Shown in pieces: positions 7,402 through 16,036 of a DNA stretch of 64,000 nt. How positions within the stretch are numbered: position 1 is the first letter of the stretch; each line of letters starts with the position of its first letter. The notes beneath the pieces were generated by a model that was given only the letters and a program-made list of their open reading frames with translations, did no database searches and had not been told where the DNA came from. Both the position numbers and the translations under genes were made by a program. The stretch spans positions 62,001 through 126,000 of the forward strand of contig QAZA01000011.1 in assembly GCA_003054695.1 (NCBI GenBank). The letters run 5' to 3'. This DNA comes from Verrucomicrobia bacterium LW23. Lineage in GTDB: Bacteria; Verrucomicrobiota; Verrucomicrobiia; Methylacidiphilales; UBA1321.

Positions 7402-7890
7402 TTACGCCCCCCGCGTCTGCCGCAGTGCCTCAAACAGGCCGATGCCCGCGGCCGTGCTCAGATTTAGGCTGCGCGCGTGCGGATTGTACTGCGGAATTTT
7501 AATGCACCACTCCTCATTCGCCGCAAGCAGACTCTCGGGCAGCCCTTTCGATTCCCGGCCGAACACCAGGTAGTCGCCATCGCGGAACTCCGCCTGCCAC
7601 AGGGATTTGCGCGCTTTGGTGGTGAAGTACCACAGGCGCGGGCGAGCCGCTGAGGGAACCTTGCTGTTACTTTCCGTCAACGCCGCCACAAACGTCTCCC
7701 AGTTGGGCCACAGCTTCCAGGTGACTTCCTTCCAGTAATCCATGCCGGCCCGGCGCAGTTCGCGGTCGTTAATCGCAAAGCCCAGCGGCTCAATAAGATG
7801 CAGCGTGCTATACGTCGCCGCGCACGCCCGGCCTATGTTGCCCGTGTTTGGGGGAATTTCCGGCTCCAGCAAAACAAGATGCAGCGGCAT
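7402..7890 (-). CDS. trmL: tRNA (cytidine/uridine-34 2'-O)-methyltransferase
   Basis: The product is a small SPOUT methyltransferase of 162 residues, the usual TrmL length. The N-terminus LVLLEPEIPPNTGNIGR and the C-terminal knot segment with IPQYNPHARSLNLSTA are diagnostic. TrmL adds a 2'-O-methyl group to the wobble base of tRNA-Leu isoacceptors. The start at 7890 gives the family-typical beginning; an ATG four codons upstream at 7902 is possible. It lies on the same strand as the hydrolase, 127 bases upstream of it. Confidence 0.92.
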   Translation of the reverse strand: MPLHLVLLEPEIPPNTGNIGRACAATYSTLHLIEPLGFAINDRELRRAGMDYWKEVTWKLWPNWETFVAALTESNSKVPSAARPRLWYFTTKARKSLWQAEFRDGDYLVFGRESKGLPESLLAANEEWCIKIPQYNPHARSLNLSTAAGIGLFEALRQTRGA

Positions 7891-7935
7891 ACCGGGCCAC
7901 ATTGCCTCAGTCCGCGGGCCGCCGCAAGCCTGCGC

Positions 7936-9174
7936 CTACTTTTGAGGCGGGGCGTTAGTGGGTGAAGCCTTTGGCGCAGAGGAGCTTTGGTTGGAGCCGG
8001 GCTTGGGCGGGGCGTTGGTGGGCTTGGCTTTTGCGGCCTTGCTATCCTTCGCTTCCTTCACGCTCATGATGTCCAGATCAGGCTCCTTCTCCTTAAAAAT
8101 GGCATCGCTAAAGAAGTAAAAGACGCCGGCCACCAGCACGCATACGCCTACAAATACCATTACCAGCCACGCACTGCGGCGAGTTTCCTCCTCCTGGGAC
8201 ATCAGGATGGAGACTTTTACTTCCTCCTTTTCGTCGCCGTGCAGGCGCCGCTTGGCGTCCTCAAGTTGCTCGATAAACTCCTCGTACGAGGCGGAGCGAT
8301 CCTCCGGGTAGCGGGCGATCGACTTGCTGATGGCATGCGCCGTCTGGCTCGAGATCGTGGGCACAAACGCGCGGATCGAGACGATGTTGCCGGAGAGATG
8401 CTTCATCGCCACCTCGGTCGGGTCCTCCGCCTCGTAGGGCGGGCGGCCGGTCATGGCGTGGAAAAGCGTGGTGCCCAGGCTGTACAAATCGCTGCGCCAG
8501 TCCTCCGGCTTATGCTCAAGTTTCTCCGGCGCAACATAATAGGGCGTGCCCCATATCTCGCCGGCAAAGTGATCCTCGGAGTCGTACGCCAGGGAAAGAC
8601 CGAAGTCCACCACCTTGGGCGTGCCGTCCTCACCAAACAAAATGTTGCCTGGTTTGATGTCGCGATGGATCAGGCCGCGCTGATGCGCAAAGTTCAGGCC
8701 GGCGGCGATGGCGATGCCGATTTCCAGGCCTTCCTGCTCGGAGACGCTGCCATTGTTCAGAATCTTGTCGTCCAGGCTGCCGCCGGGGATGTGCTCCATC
8801 ACCAGGTAGTACGTGCCGCGCTGCTCGCCAAAGGCGTACACCTGCACAATGTTGGGGTGATTGAGCGACGCGGTGATCTGCGCCTCGAACAGGAAGGTTG
8901 AGATAAACTTCTCGTCCTCAACAAGTTCCGTCTTCAGCAGCTTGATCGCCACCTTGCGCTTCAGGATCGTATCCTTGCCCAGGTACACCGCGCCCATGCC
9001 GCCCTGGCCAATCTGGCGCTCCAAAAGGAAGTTGCCAAACATCCGCGTCAGCGTAAACTCGTGATTACAAATGGGGCACGCAATCTCCGCGCCCACCTGT
9101 ATCCCCGTAACGTCGATGGACCCCTGGCAGTTGGGGCATGTTGACACGGTTTCGGAATCGACGACTTCCTTCAT
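7936..9174 (-). CDS. Membrane-anchored Ser/Thr protein kinase with N-terminal zinc ribbon
   Basis: The 412-residue kinase begins with a four-cysteine zinc ribbon (CPNC at 13-16, CPIC at 33-36). The kinase domain follows: glycine loop IGQGGMGAV (about 55-63), VAIK lysine at 78, HRDIKPGN (170-177), DFG (190-192) and an APE segment. A single transmembrane helix lies at about residues 335-358, and the tail is rich in Lys, Pro, Ser and Ala. All catalytic residues are present, so it should be active. The ATG at 9174 is preferred to an in-frame GTG at 9198. It is divergent from the pseudouridine synthase. Substrate and signal are unknown. Confidence 0.9.
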   Translation of the reverse strand: MKEVVDSETVSTCPNCQGSIDVTGIQVGAEIACPICNHEFTLTRMFGNFLLERQIGQGGMGAVYLGKDTILKRKVAIKLLKTELVEDEKFISTFLFEAQITASLNHPNIVQVYAFGEQRGTYYLVMEHIPGGSLDDKILNNGSVSEQEGLEIGIAIAAGLNFAHQRGLIHRDIKPGNILFGEDGTPKVVDFGLSLAYDSEDHFAGEIWGTPYYVAPEKLEHKPEDWRSDLYSLGTTLFHAMTGRPPYEAEDPTEVAMKHLSGNIVSIRAFVPTISSQTAHAISKSIARYPEDRSASYEEFIEQLEDAKRRLHGDEKEEVKVSILMSQEEETRRSAWLVMVFVGVCVLVAGVFYFFSDAIFKEKEPDLDIMSVKEAKDSKAAKAKPTNAPPKPGSNQSSSAPKASPTNAPPQK

Positions 9175-9274
9175 AGGGTTGAACTGTAGCGTATACACTC
9201 AACAATTGCAACGCTGAAGCGCCGTCCGGAGGGATTGTTTTCAACCTTACGCTAAAGCAACGCAACCTATTGAT

Positions 9275-10357
9275 ATGCAGCATTTTTCGTCGCAGGACAC
9301 CGAGGCGTTCAGCGGCCTGCGGCTCGATCTTTTTCTCGTAGAAGTATTAAAAAAGTCGCGCAGTGCGGTACAAACGCTAATTGAGGGCGGCCATGTGACG
9401 TTGGATCCCATGCCCTCGCGCGGCGTGGCCTCCAACACCAAACTCAAGCCCGGCACCAGCATTACCGTCACGGAGCCAGACGCCCCGCCGCCGCTGGCGG
9501 AAGGCCTTGAGCCTGAGGATATTCCGCTAAACGTCCTGTTTGAGGACTCTCACGTTATTGTGCTGAACAAGCAGCCCGGCCTTGTGGTCCACCCCGCCGC
9601 CGGCAACTTTACGGGCACACTGGTGCACGCCCTGCTGCACCACTGCGGCGGCCGAGACGGGCTGTCCGGACGCGGCGGCATGGAGCGCATGGGCATCGTC
9701 CATCGCCTGGATAAAGACACAAGCGGCGCCATGGTAGTGGCCAAAACCGATGCCGCCCACGAGGCGCTGAGCCGGCAGTTTCACGACCGCGAGGTGGCCA
9801 AAAGCTACCTCGCGCTTGCCTGGGGCGTCGTCCGTCATTCCCAGGGCGAGATGCGGGGCGATATTGGCCGGCACCCGCGCCATCGGCAAAAGATGGCCGT
9901 GGTAACCGTGGGCGGCCGCTACGCGCATACCAGCTACAAGGTGGAGGCGCAAATGCCTCTGGCAGCGCGGGTTAGGTGCCAGCTGCATACCGGTCGAACC
10001 CACCAGATCCGCGTTCACCTTGCCGACTTGGGCCACCCGATTGTCGGCGACGACCTCTACGGCCGCGCCCGCAACCACGCCGGCCTGCCTGCCACCCCGC
10101 GCCAAATGCTGCATGCAGCCGAGCTCGAATTTATTCATCCGGCAACCGCGGTCGCCATGCGCTTCGAAGCTCCTCTGCCGCAAGATTTTACGGAGATGGA
10201 GCGTGCCCTGCGCGACTGCCGCGGCGGGGCCGCGCAAAAGCCCCTGGCCAGCCCGGCCGCTGGGGCTAAGTCCTTGCCGCAGAAGGGTAAACGGGGCGTT
10301 GCACCTGCGGTATACGAGCCCCGCGAAGAACAGAAGCCGACCAGGCACTCGCTGTAG
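9275..10357 (+). CDS. rluD: RluD-type 23S rRNA pseudouridine synthase
   Basis: The 360-residue enzyme has an N-terminal S4 RNA-binding domain (about residues 14-75) and a catalytic domain with GIVHRLDKDTSG, whose Asp is the nucleophile of the RluA/RluD family. It also has the QLHTGRTHQIRVHLADLGHPI motif. The expected reaction is isomerisation of uridines in helix 69 of 23S rRNA, although RluC-like specificity cannot be excluded. Residues after about 320 form a basic low-complexity extension that is longer than usual. No Shine-Dalgarno sequence is visible before the ATG. Confidence 0.88.
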   Translation: MQHFSSQDTEAFSGLRLDLFLVEVLKKSRSAVQTLIEGGHVTLDPMPSRGVASNTKLKPGTSITVTEPDAPPPLAEGLEPEDIPLNVLFEDSHVIVLNKQPGLVVHPAAGNFTGTLVHALLHHCGGRDGLSGRGGMERMGIVHRLDKDTSGAMVVAKTDAAHEALSRQFHDREVAKSYLALAWGVVRHSQGEMRGDIGRHPRHRQKMAVVTVGGRYAHTSYKVEAQMPLAARVRCQLHTGRTHQIRVHLADLGHPIVGDDLYGRARNHAGLPATPRQMLHAAELEFIHPATAVAMRFEAPLPQDFTEMERALRDCRGGAAQKPLASPAAGAKSLPQKGKRGVAPAVYEPREEQKPTRHSL

Positions 10358-10367
10358 CTGCGGCCAC

Positions 10368-10396
10368 TTGACAATTTCTAATTCTGCGCTTAGGTT
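10368..10396 (+). promoter_or_regulatory. Candidate sigma-70-type promoter before the DUF3800 gene, with 5' hairpin
   Basis: TTGACA (10368-10373) is a perfect -35 box, followed by a 17-base spacer and TAGGTT (10391-10396), a weak -10 box. Just downstream, at 10413-10430, GATCTGC and GCAGATC form a 7-bp hairpin with a CCTT loop in what would be the leader. Prediction from sequence only. Confidence 0.4.
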
Positions 10397-10469
10397 TCCT
10401 TTACGGTCAAGAGATCTGCCCTTGCAGATCGTGAAGACGGAGATCTTCCTTGGCCGTCTTATTTTGCTG

Positions 10470-11156
10470 ATGTACCTGCTTTACGCCGACGAATCCGGCC
10501 ACGTTGCCGATCCAAAGCAAAAGTACTTTATCCTGGCTGGCTTTGCTGTGTTCGAGAGGCAAGGGTTTTGGCTTGCCGAGCAGCTTGATCAGATCGCAGC
10601 AAAGTTCGACCCGGCCTCGCCGGAGACTGTCGAGCTACATGGTAATCCGATGTTTCAGGGAAAGGGCCTCTGGCGAAGCAAGGATCGTGAAGTACGTATA
10701 CAGGCCCTGCGGGATGCTTTAAGCACGCTTGCCGCAACGCAGCCGCCGCTCCGCATCTTTGGGGTTGTGGTGGATAGTACAAAGATTCAGGTGGACCCAG
10801 TCTACTATGCATTTGAGCAGCTTTCCAGCAGGTTTGATCAATTTCTGCGCCGGATGCATCGTCAGGGAAACACCCAGCGCGGGTTGATCCTGTTTGACAA
10901 AACGGTGCATGAGTCGACCTTACAGAATATAGCGCGCGATTTTCGCACCATCGGCCATCGCTGGGGCGTCTTGCGTAATCTAAGTGAAGTACCTGTCTTT
11001 CTGGACAGCAAGGCGTCTCGCCTTATTCAGCTTGCGGACCTGATTGCCTACGCCATCTACCGCAAATGGTCCGCTAACGACTCGCAGTTTTATGATATCT
11101 TTGCGCATCGGTTCGACAATGAGGGCGGCAAGGTTCATGGCCTGCATGTGGTTTGA
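10470..11156 (+). CDS. DUF3800 domain protein
   Basis: The 228-residue protein begins LLYADESGH, the hallmark of DUF3800. Further conserved acidic positions follow: VVVDSTK around residue 105, LILFDK around 140, and a C-terminal LIQLADLIAYAIYRKW. The family is thought to adopt an RNase H-like fold with clustered acidic residues and is scattered among mobile and defence-related loci, but its biochemical role is not settled. The ATG at 10470 is chosen because the conserved DES motif begins almost at once. It sits alone between housekeeping genes and is AT-richer than them, suggesting acquisition. A candidate promoter lies about 75-100 bases upstream. Confidence 0.8.
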   Translation: MYLLYADESGHVADPKQKYFILAGFAVFERQGFWLAEQLDQIAAKFDPASPETVELHGNPMFQGKGLWRSKDREVRIQALRDALSTLAATQPPLRIFGVVVDSTKIQVDPVYYAFEQLSSRFDQFLRRMHRQGNTQRGLILFDKTVHESTLQNIARDFRTIGHRWGVLRNLSEVPVFLDSKASRLIQLADLIAYAIYRKWSANDSQFYDIFAHRFDNEGGKVHGLHVV

Positions 11157-11507
11157 CTCGCTTGTCAGAGGTGCTTCGAGGGCGAAACGGCGTGATACTT
11201 TTTGTCACATCGTAGAGTTGTATCATGAACAGGGATCAACGATTGAGAGGGGCGCAGGAGAATTGTCGTGGGAATTTCTCTCGGAAATGTATTCATTTGT
11301 CACAATTTTCTGCCAAGCCGCTTGCATCGTTGAATTCAAATGTGTAATAGAAGGGGCGTGCCAACTGGAACGGGATAAAGTTGTAAGAAATTTTACGCTT
11401 TTTTCGTTTATAACTCTTGTCGTCGCGTCCGGTCGCCGCACTTTCGCCACCTTCACCTCCACTCCACCCTCCTTCATAACCACTTCTGCCACCGGAGTTT
11501 CCACCTC
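11157..11507 (+). other. AT-rich intergenic region before ftsZ
   Basis: No convincing gene is seen here. The stretch is clearly AT-richer than its surroundings, with several T-rich and A-rich tracts between 11290 and 11420, and probably holds the ftsZ promoter and leader. Short frames on both strands overlap ftsZ and lack recognisable content. No FtsA, FtsQ or mur gene precedes ftsZ, so ftsZ is not in a classical division cluster here. Confidence 0.4.
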
Positions 11508-13289
11508 ATGATCGAAATAAAACTCGATGGCCCGCTTGGGCCGGCCGCCGCTGGCGGCTTCAAGAACCAGGTCCGCATTCTGGGCGTAGGGCACGCCGGC
11601 GTTGCAGCGCTGGATTACATTGTCGTACGCGGCTCCGGCGATTGTGATATGACAGTGATCGATACCGACCAGCAGGTCCTGCAGGCCTCGGTTGTTGCCG
11701 ATAAGTTGTTGCTGGGCTACGAGTTAACTCGTGGCCTGGGCTGTGGCGGAGATCTGGAGCTGGCCGAGGAAGTGGCGGCCAACTGCCAGGAGCAGTTTGC
11801 GCAAATTACGGACGGCGCGGAGTATGTGCTGATTTGCACGGGTTTGGGCGGAGGAACCGGCTCCGTCTTTGCCCCGGAACTGGTGCGGCATGCGCACAAG
11901 CACGGCGCCAAGGTTATTGTCCTGGCCTCGATGCCTTTCGCTTTTCAGGGGCGCCGGCTGTATTGCCAGGCGCTGGATTGCCTGGCGAGGCTGCGTGCCT
12001 CCGCAGACGCGGTGATGGTGTTTGCGAACGACCGCCTGAGCGGCGTGCCGAGCGTGGCCGGGAACATCCGCCACGGCTTTCACCTGCTGAACCAGTTTGC
12101 TGGGCGCACGCTTAACTCGCTGGCGCAAGTGCTTAGCCGCCATGGGTTTATCCAGCTTACGTTTGCGGATTTGCGCAGCCTTTACGGGCGCCTGCATGGC
12201 ACCGAGGTGATTGAAAACTGCTGGGCGGGCTGCGGCGAAGTGGCGCCCGACGAGCAGGATATTTCCAAGCTGATTAACCAGGTCATCGACAGCCCGCTGT
12301 TTGCGGACGAGACCGCGTGGCGCAATGCGGATCACGCCGTCGTCTGCCTCACGGGCGGGCGCGAGCTTTCGCTCTCGGAGATCGAGGACATCCTGGCCGA
12401 GCTGCAGGAGCGCTTGCCGAGCGAGCTGCCTGTGGCGGCCGGTACGCACCTGGACGCGAGTGGCGACGGCACGCTGCGCATGACGCTGCTGCTGGCCGCA
12501 ACGAGCGCGCCCGTGGTGGAGATGCTGCCCGGTGGCGAGGAGATCATGCCCGACGAGTATGGCGTTGATCTGCAAGAGGTTGCGATGGCGGAAAGCGCCA
12601 TTTCCGCAACCCCGCACGCCAGCGCGGCGTCGGCAGGGGCTCCGGCTTCGGCGCCTGGTCGCTCCGCGTCGCTGTCGTCGCAGCCCGGTATGGAGTTCCC
12701 CGCAATGTATGCGCAAGCTACTGGTCACCAACATGTTCCGACAGCGGCGGGCGCTCCCGGACGTTCCAGCCATCCGGCGACGGGTGTACACGGAGGCTCA
12801 CCGGTTGCGCCCGCGCATGGTGTTACGGACGATGTGAGCCATCCGCTTTTCGGCGTTGAGGGCGAGGCGCACCCGACGTTTACGGATTCGCAGCGTTTGC
12901 CTCAGTATTACCCCGCGGCGGCGGCGGCCGCGGCGCAGCAGCCGTGGCAGACCCGTCAGGGCTCGCCTGCTCCGGCGTCTGTTGCATCGCAACCTGTTGT
13001 TGCGGAGTATGATGCGGAAGCTCCGGTGATTCCGCCCCTGTATCAGCCGGCAAGTGCGCCGGTGGCCTCCGTGGCCTTTACCCCGCATGGTGCGCAGCGT
13101 CGCTCGGCGGCCGCGCCGTATGTTTCGCACGTCACCATGACGGCGGCGGAGCCTCCCGTGCCGTACCACGAGGTCAATACCGCCACGCGCGAGGTGCGCA
13201 GCCGGTTTGAGCGTGCGGACCGCACCTACTATCACGGCGAGAATCTGGATCAGCCGACGTGGCGCCGGCGCCGTATCAAGCTGCGGTAG
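11508..13289 (+). CDS. ftsZ: Divergent cell-division tubulin FtsZ
   Basis: The 593-residue protein has the tubulin signature GLGGGTGS at residues 112-119, an NDRL motif at 174-177 and the ELTRGLG segment near residue 72, placing it in the FtsZ family. It should polymerise with GTP into the division ring. Several GTPase positions differ: the T1 loop reads GVGHAG instead of GVGGGG, and the T7 loop reads QLTFAD (216-221) where typical FtsZ has NLDFAD, so one catalytic Asp and the Asn are replaced while the last Asp remains. Residues about 340-575 are a very long Ala/Pro/Ser-rich linker. The tail LDQPTWRRRRIKLR resembles the conserved FtsZ C-terminal peptide that binds membrane tethers. Divergent FtsZ is known in Verrucomicrobiota. 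No tubulin-like paralogue is nearby. Confidence 0.9.
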   Translation: MIEIKLDGPLGPAAAGGFKNQVRILGVGHAGVAALDYIVVRGSGDCDMTVIDTDQQVLQASVVADKLLLGYELTRGLGCGGDLELAEEVAANCQEQFAQITDGAEYVLICTGLGGGTGSVFAPELVRHAHKHGAKVIVLASMPFAFQGRRLYCQALDCLARLRASADAVMVFANDRLSGVPSVAGNIRHGFHLLNQFAGRTLNSLAQVLSRHGFIQLTFADLRSLYGRLHGTEVIENCWAGCGEVAPDEQDISKLINQVIDSPLFADETAWRNADHAVVCLTGGRELSLSEIEDILAELQERLPSELPVAAGTHLDASGDGTLRMTLLLAATSAPVVEMLPGGEEIMPDEYGVDLQEVAMAESAISATPHASAASAGAPASAPGRSASLSSQPGMEFPAMYAQATGHQHVPTAAGAPGRSSHPATGVHGGSPVAPAHGVTDDVSHPLFGVEGEAHPTFTDSQRLPQYYPAAAAAAAQQPWQTRQGSPAPASVASQPVVAEYDAEAPVIPPLYQPASAPVASVAFTPHGAQRRSAAAPYVSHVTMTAAEPPVPYHEVNTATREVRSRFERADRTYYHGENLDQPTWRRRRIKLR

Positions 13290-13299
13290 AGGGTGCGGT

Positions 13300-13431
13300 T
13301 TAAGGCTTAAGGTCCAACGCGAGGGCCATACTGTACAAAATCGCAAAGTAAGCCCAAACGCCTGCCAATGCACAGAAAACGCAGGTGATAACGACAAATG
13401 CAACGCGTTCTCGTACAGTAGTTAGCTTCAT
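13300..13431 (-). CDS. 43-residue single-helix membrane protein
   Basis: The gene encodes 43 residues: a basic N-terminus, then a hydrophobic helix from about residue 10 to 36. A strong AGGAGG ribosome-binding site lies 5 bases before the ATG at 13431, within the 20-base gap after the stop of the double-VWA gene, so it is probably translated as the last gene of that cluster. It faces the ftsZ stop tail to tail at a distance of 10 bases. Function unknown; a small subunit of the VWA membrane complex is possible. Confidence 0.6.
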   Translation of the reverse strand: MKLTTVRERVAFVVITCVFCALAGVWAYFAILYSMALALDLKP

Positions 13432-13451
13432 TTCATCCTCCTGCCGTCCGG

Positions 13452-15983
13452 CTACGCCGGCCACCGTCGCACGGCTACGTCCAGCGTAAACACGGCAAGG
13501 GCGGCGATGACCAGGGGGATCCACAGCTCCATTTCGCTGGATGCCGTGCGCGTGTCGTCGGCCAGAATCTGCGCCGGGGTAGGATTGTAGATGCCGCCCG
13601 TTTCGCGGCACAGCGTGTTCAGTCCGGCTTCATCGGGCGGTTGCAGCAGAAACTCCTCCGAGTAGCTGGTGCTGGCGCTCAGGTATTGCGTCTCCAGTAC
13701 ATCCGTGCCATTGCGCAGCGTGGCCTGCAGGTGGTAGGCGCCCTTGTCGCGTGTGGGAAACCATGCTTCCAGGCGCCCCGGGGCGGTGGCTGTCAACACG
13801 GGTTTGGTGGGCTTGCCCTGGGGATCCAGCAGCAGCAGCTCGCCGGTGGCCTCGGGGAGGTAGCGGCCCTGATCGTCGAGGACGTCCATCGTCAGGCGCA
13901 TGCCGCCGCGCTCCTGCTTAAAGGTGCTTTGCGCGCGGGATATGGAGGCGCTGCGCATGAGTTTGCGGATGGTTTGCGCCCAGAACTTGCCGTAGCCGTC
14001 CCACTTCAGCCACTCCACGGCCCAGCGGTTGCGGGCGTCGGAGGTAAAGGCGCCGCTTTGGCCAAGGCCGTAGCGCCAGGTGGTCAGCAGCGGCTCGCCG
14101 GTTTCGGTGGTCAGCCATACTTCGGCGGTAGGTTTCAGCCTGGTCATGACGAAGCCCAGGAGGAAGGGCGCGGTGGTCATGTCAATGCCCGTGAGGAAAG
14201 GTGCGGGCAGGGCGGATTTGGGAATAAACGGAAGCTCCTGCACGGACGACTTGCTGGCGGTCATCGTCTCGCGCGCAAAGATTTGCGGAACGGACGTGGG
14301 GTTGTCCGTAAAGTAGTAGCGGCCGGCGCCCCAGTTGGCGATGTCCTGGAGCAGCGCCTGGTCGGAATCGGAGCCGAGCGCGACGGCGCTTACTGTAATG
14401 CGCTCCTGTACCATGCGGCTCACCATCTCGCGAAACGGCCCGGGCGAGGAAACGCCGTCGGTGAGCAGGATGACGTGTTTGATTTTGGCCGGACACCCCG
14501 GCAGGCGCGCGTAGGCCATCTCCAGGCCCGGCGCAATATTGGTGCCGCCGCCGCTCTGGATCTCCGAGATTTTTTGCTGCACGCCGGCTTTGTCGGCCGC
14601 GCTTACCATTTCCGTAATGCTGTAGGCCTCATGGTCAAAGGCGATGACGGTCACGTAGTCGCGCGGGCCCAGCAGCTCCACGGCGGCTTTGCTGGCGTCC
14701 TTGGCCATCTCCATCTTGTCGGTGCCCATGCTGCCGCTGCGGTCGATGACGAGGGCCAGGGCGAGAGACGGATCTTCCTTCTGCTTCTCAAAATTGCAGC
14801 GCACGGGCAGCAGATCCTCCACGGGCGTCTGGTAGTAGCCGCCGAGGCCGAAGGAGTTGTTGCCGCCGAGCATGAGGAGGCCGCCGCCGAAGTCGCGCAC
14901 ATACGTCGCAAACAGCTCCAGCTGCGCGGGGGAGAGGTCCGTGGCCGGCACGTTGTCCAGCAGCACCAGGTCGTAGTTCTGCAGGTCGGCCAGGTCGACC
15001 GGCGCGCCGGTTGCGGGGCGGACATCCAGGATAATGCCCTCCTGGCGCAGCGCCACGGCCAGGTAGCGCGCCTGGTCGGGCTTGTCGGCGATGAGCAGCA
15101 CTTTGCTTTTGCCCTGCGCCTGCACCACGGCGCCGGCCTGGTTGTTGTCGACGATGGTATCCGATTTGGCGCGGACGGCCGCGGAGTATTCAAACACTTT
15201 GTCGCCTTTTACGGCCTGCGTGTTCTCCAGCCGATTGGTGCCGGGTTTGAGCTTGATGGATGTGGTGGCAATGCGCGCGCCGTTGCGGAAGATGTCGACC
15301 TCCGCATCCGTCTCGACATTGCTCACAATCTCCACGCCCACCTGAAACGGCTGCTCCTCGCGAATCTGCCGCGGTACGGAGACACTGCGCACCAGAACCT
15401 CCGGCCGGGGCGGCGCCTGCACGGGCACGGCCATCACGCGCACACCGGCCGCCTTGAGGGCCCGGGTTGTCTCGGCCAGGTCGCCCTCCGTTTCGCGGCC
15501 GTCGGAGAAGAGCACGATGGTTTTGGCATAGCCCGGCGGCAGCGAGGCCTGGGCAAACTGCAGCGCGCCGGCAATGTTGGTGTTTTCGTCGCGCAGCTGG
15601 CGAATGTTCACCCTGGCGCCCTCGGCGACGGTGGGAACCAGCTCGCTGCGGCCCGCAAAGGGGATCCACTTCCACGACGGCATGGCGGCGGCGCGCTGCG
15701 TTTCCTCAAAGAAGGGCACGGCGCGTTTCTCGGCTTCCTCGCCCACGCTGCGGCTGCGATCCACCACCCACGCCACGGCTGTCTGCCGCGTCTGGCTTAG
15801 CCAGCGGGGATCCGTAAGTGCCAGAACCAGAAGCACAACGCCCAGGCACCGCAGCAGGAAGCTCGCGTTGCGCCGCCACGGGGAGAGGGGCGCGAGCGTC
15901 TGCAACTGCCAGTAGTACAGCAGCCCCAGCACCGCCAGCGCCAGCAGCGCGTACGGTTGGTTGAGTTCCAGCGGGAAAGTCAT
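13452..15983 (-). CDS. Membrane protein with two VWA domains and a GATase-like domain
   Basis: The 843-residue protein has two N-terminal transmembrane helices (about residues 10-24 and 41-57). A first VWA-like domain has MIDAS residues DRSRS (75-79), a class I glutamine-amidotransferase-like fold follows (about 293-395, with GGGLLMLGG but no clear catalytic Cys), and a second VWA domain has DRSGS (414-418). A beta-rich region and a C-terminal helix near residues 818-836 complete it. This architecture is known in Planctomycetes and Verrucomicrobiota next to MoxR and DUF58 genes. VWA domains bind protein partners through a metal ion, so it probably forms the periplasm-facing part of a MoxR-linked envelope machine. 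It follows the AT-richer secreted-protein gene by 53 bases. Confidence 0.85.
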   Translation of the reverse strand: MTFPLELNQPYALLALAVLGLLYYWQLQTLAPLSPWRRNASFLLRCLGVVLLVLALTDPRWLSQTRQTAVAWVVDRSRSVGEEAEKRAVPFFEETQRAAAMPSWKWIPFAGRSELVPTVAEGARVNIRQLRDENTNIAGALQFAQASLPPGYAKTIVLFSDGRETEGDLAETTRALKAAGVRVMAVPVQAPPRPEVLVRSVSVPRQIREEQPFQVGVEIVSNVETDAEVDIFRNGARIATTSIKLKPGTNRLENTQAVKGDKVFEYSAAVRAKSDTIVDNNQAGAVVQAQGKSKVLLIADKPDQARYLAVALRQEGIILDVRPATGAPVDLADLQNYDLVLLDNVPATDLSPAQLELFATYVRDFGGGLLMLGGNNSFGLGGYYQTPVEDLLPVRCNFEKQKEDPSLALALVIDRSGSMGTDKMEMAKDASKAAVELLGPRDYVTVIAFDHEAYSITEMVSAADKAGVQQKISEIQSGGGTNIAPGLEMAYARLPGCPAKIKHVILLTDGVSSPGPFREMVSRMVQERITVSAVALGSDSDQALLQDIANWGAGRYYFTDNPTSVPQIFARETMTASKSSVQELPFIPKSALPAPFLTGIDMTTAPFLLGFVMTRLKPTAEVWLTTETGEPLLTTWRYGLGQSGAFTSDARNRWAVEWLKWDGYGKFWAQTIRKLMRSASISRAQSTFKQERGGMRLTMDVLDDQGRYLPEATGELLLLDPQGKPTKPVLTATAPGRLEAWFPTRDKGAYHLQATLRNGTDVLETQYLSASTSYSEEFLLQPPDEAGLNTLCRETGGIYNPTPAQILADDTRTASSEMELWIPLVIAALAVFTLDVAVRRWPA

Positions 15984-16036
15984 ATAAGTGTGGCGGGGTA
16001 CGAAACAAAATGCGGTTGCGATCGCTGCGAATCATC

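Noticed and set aside
11223-11594. Reverse-strand gene upstream of ftsZ
   Set aside because: It overlaps the start of ftsZ, shows no domain and mirrors the coding strand; the region looks like a promoter.
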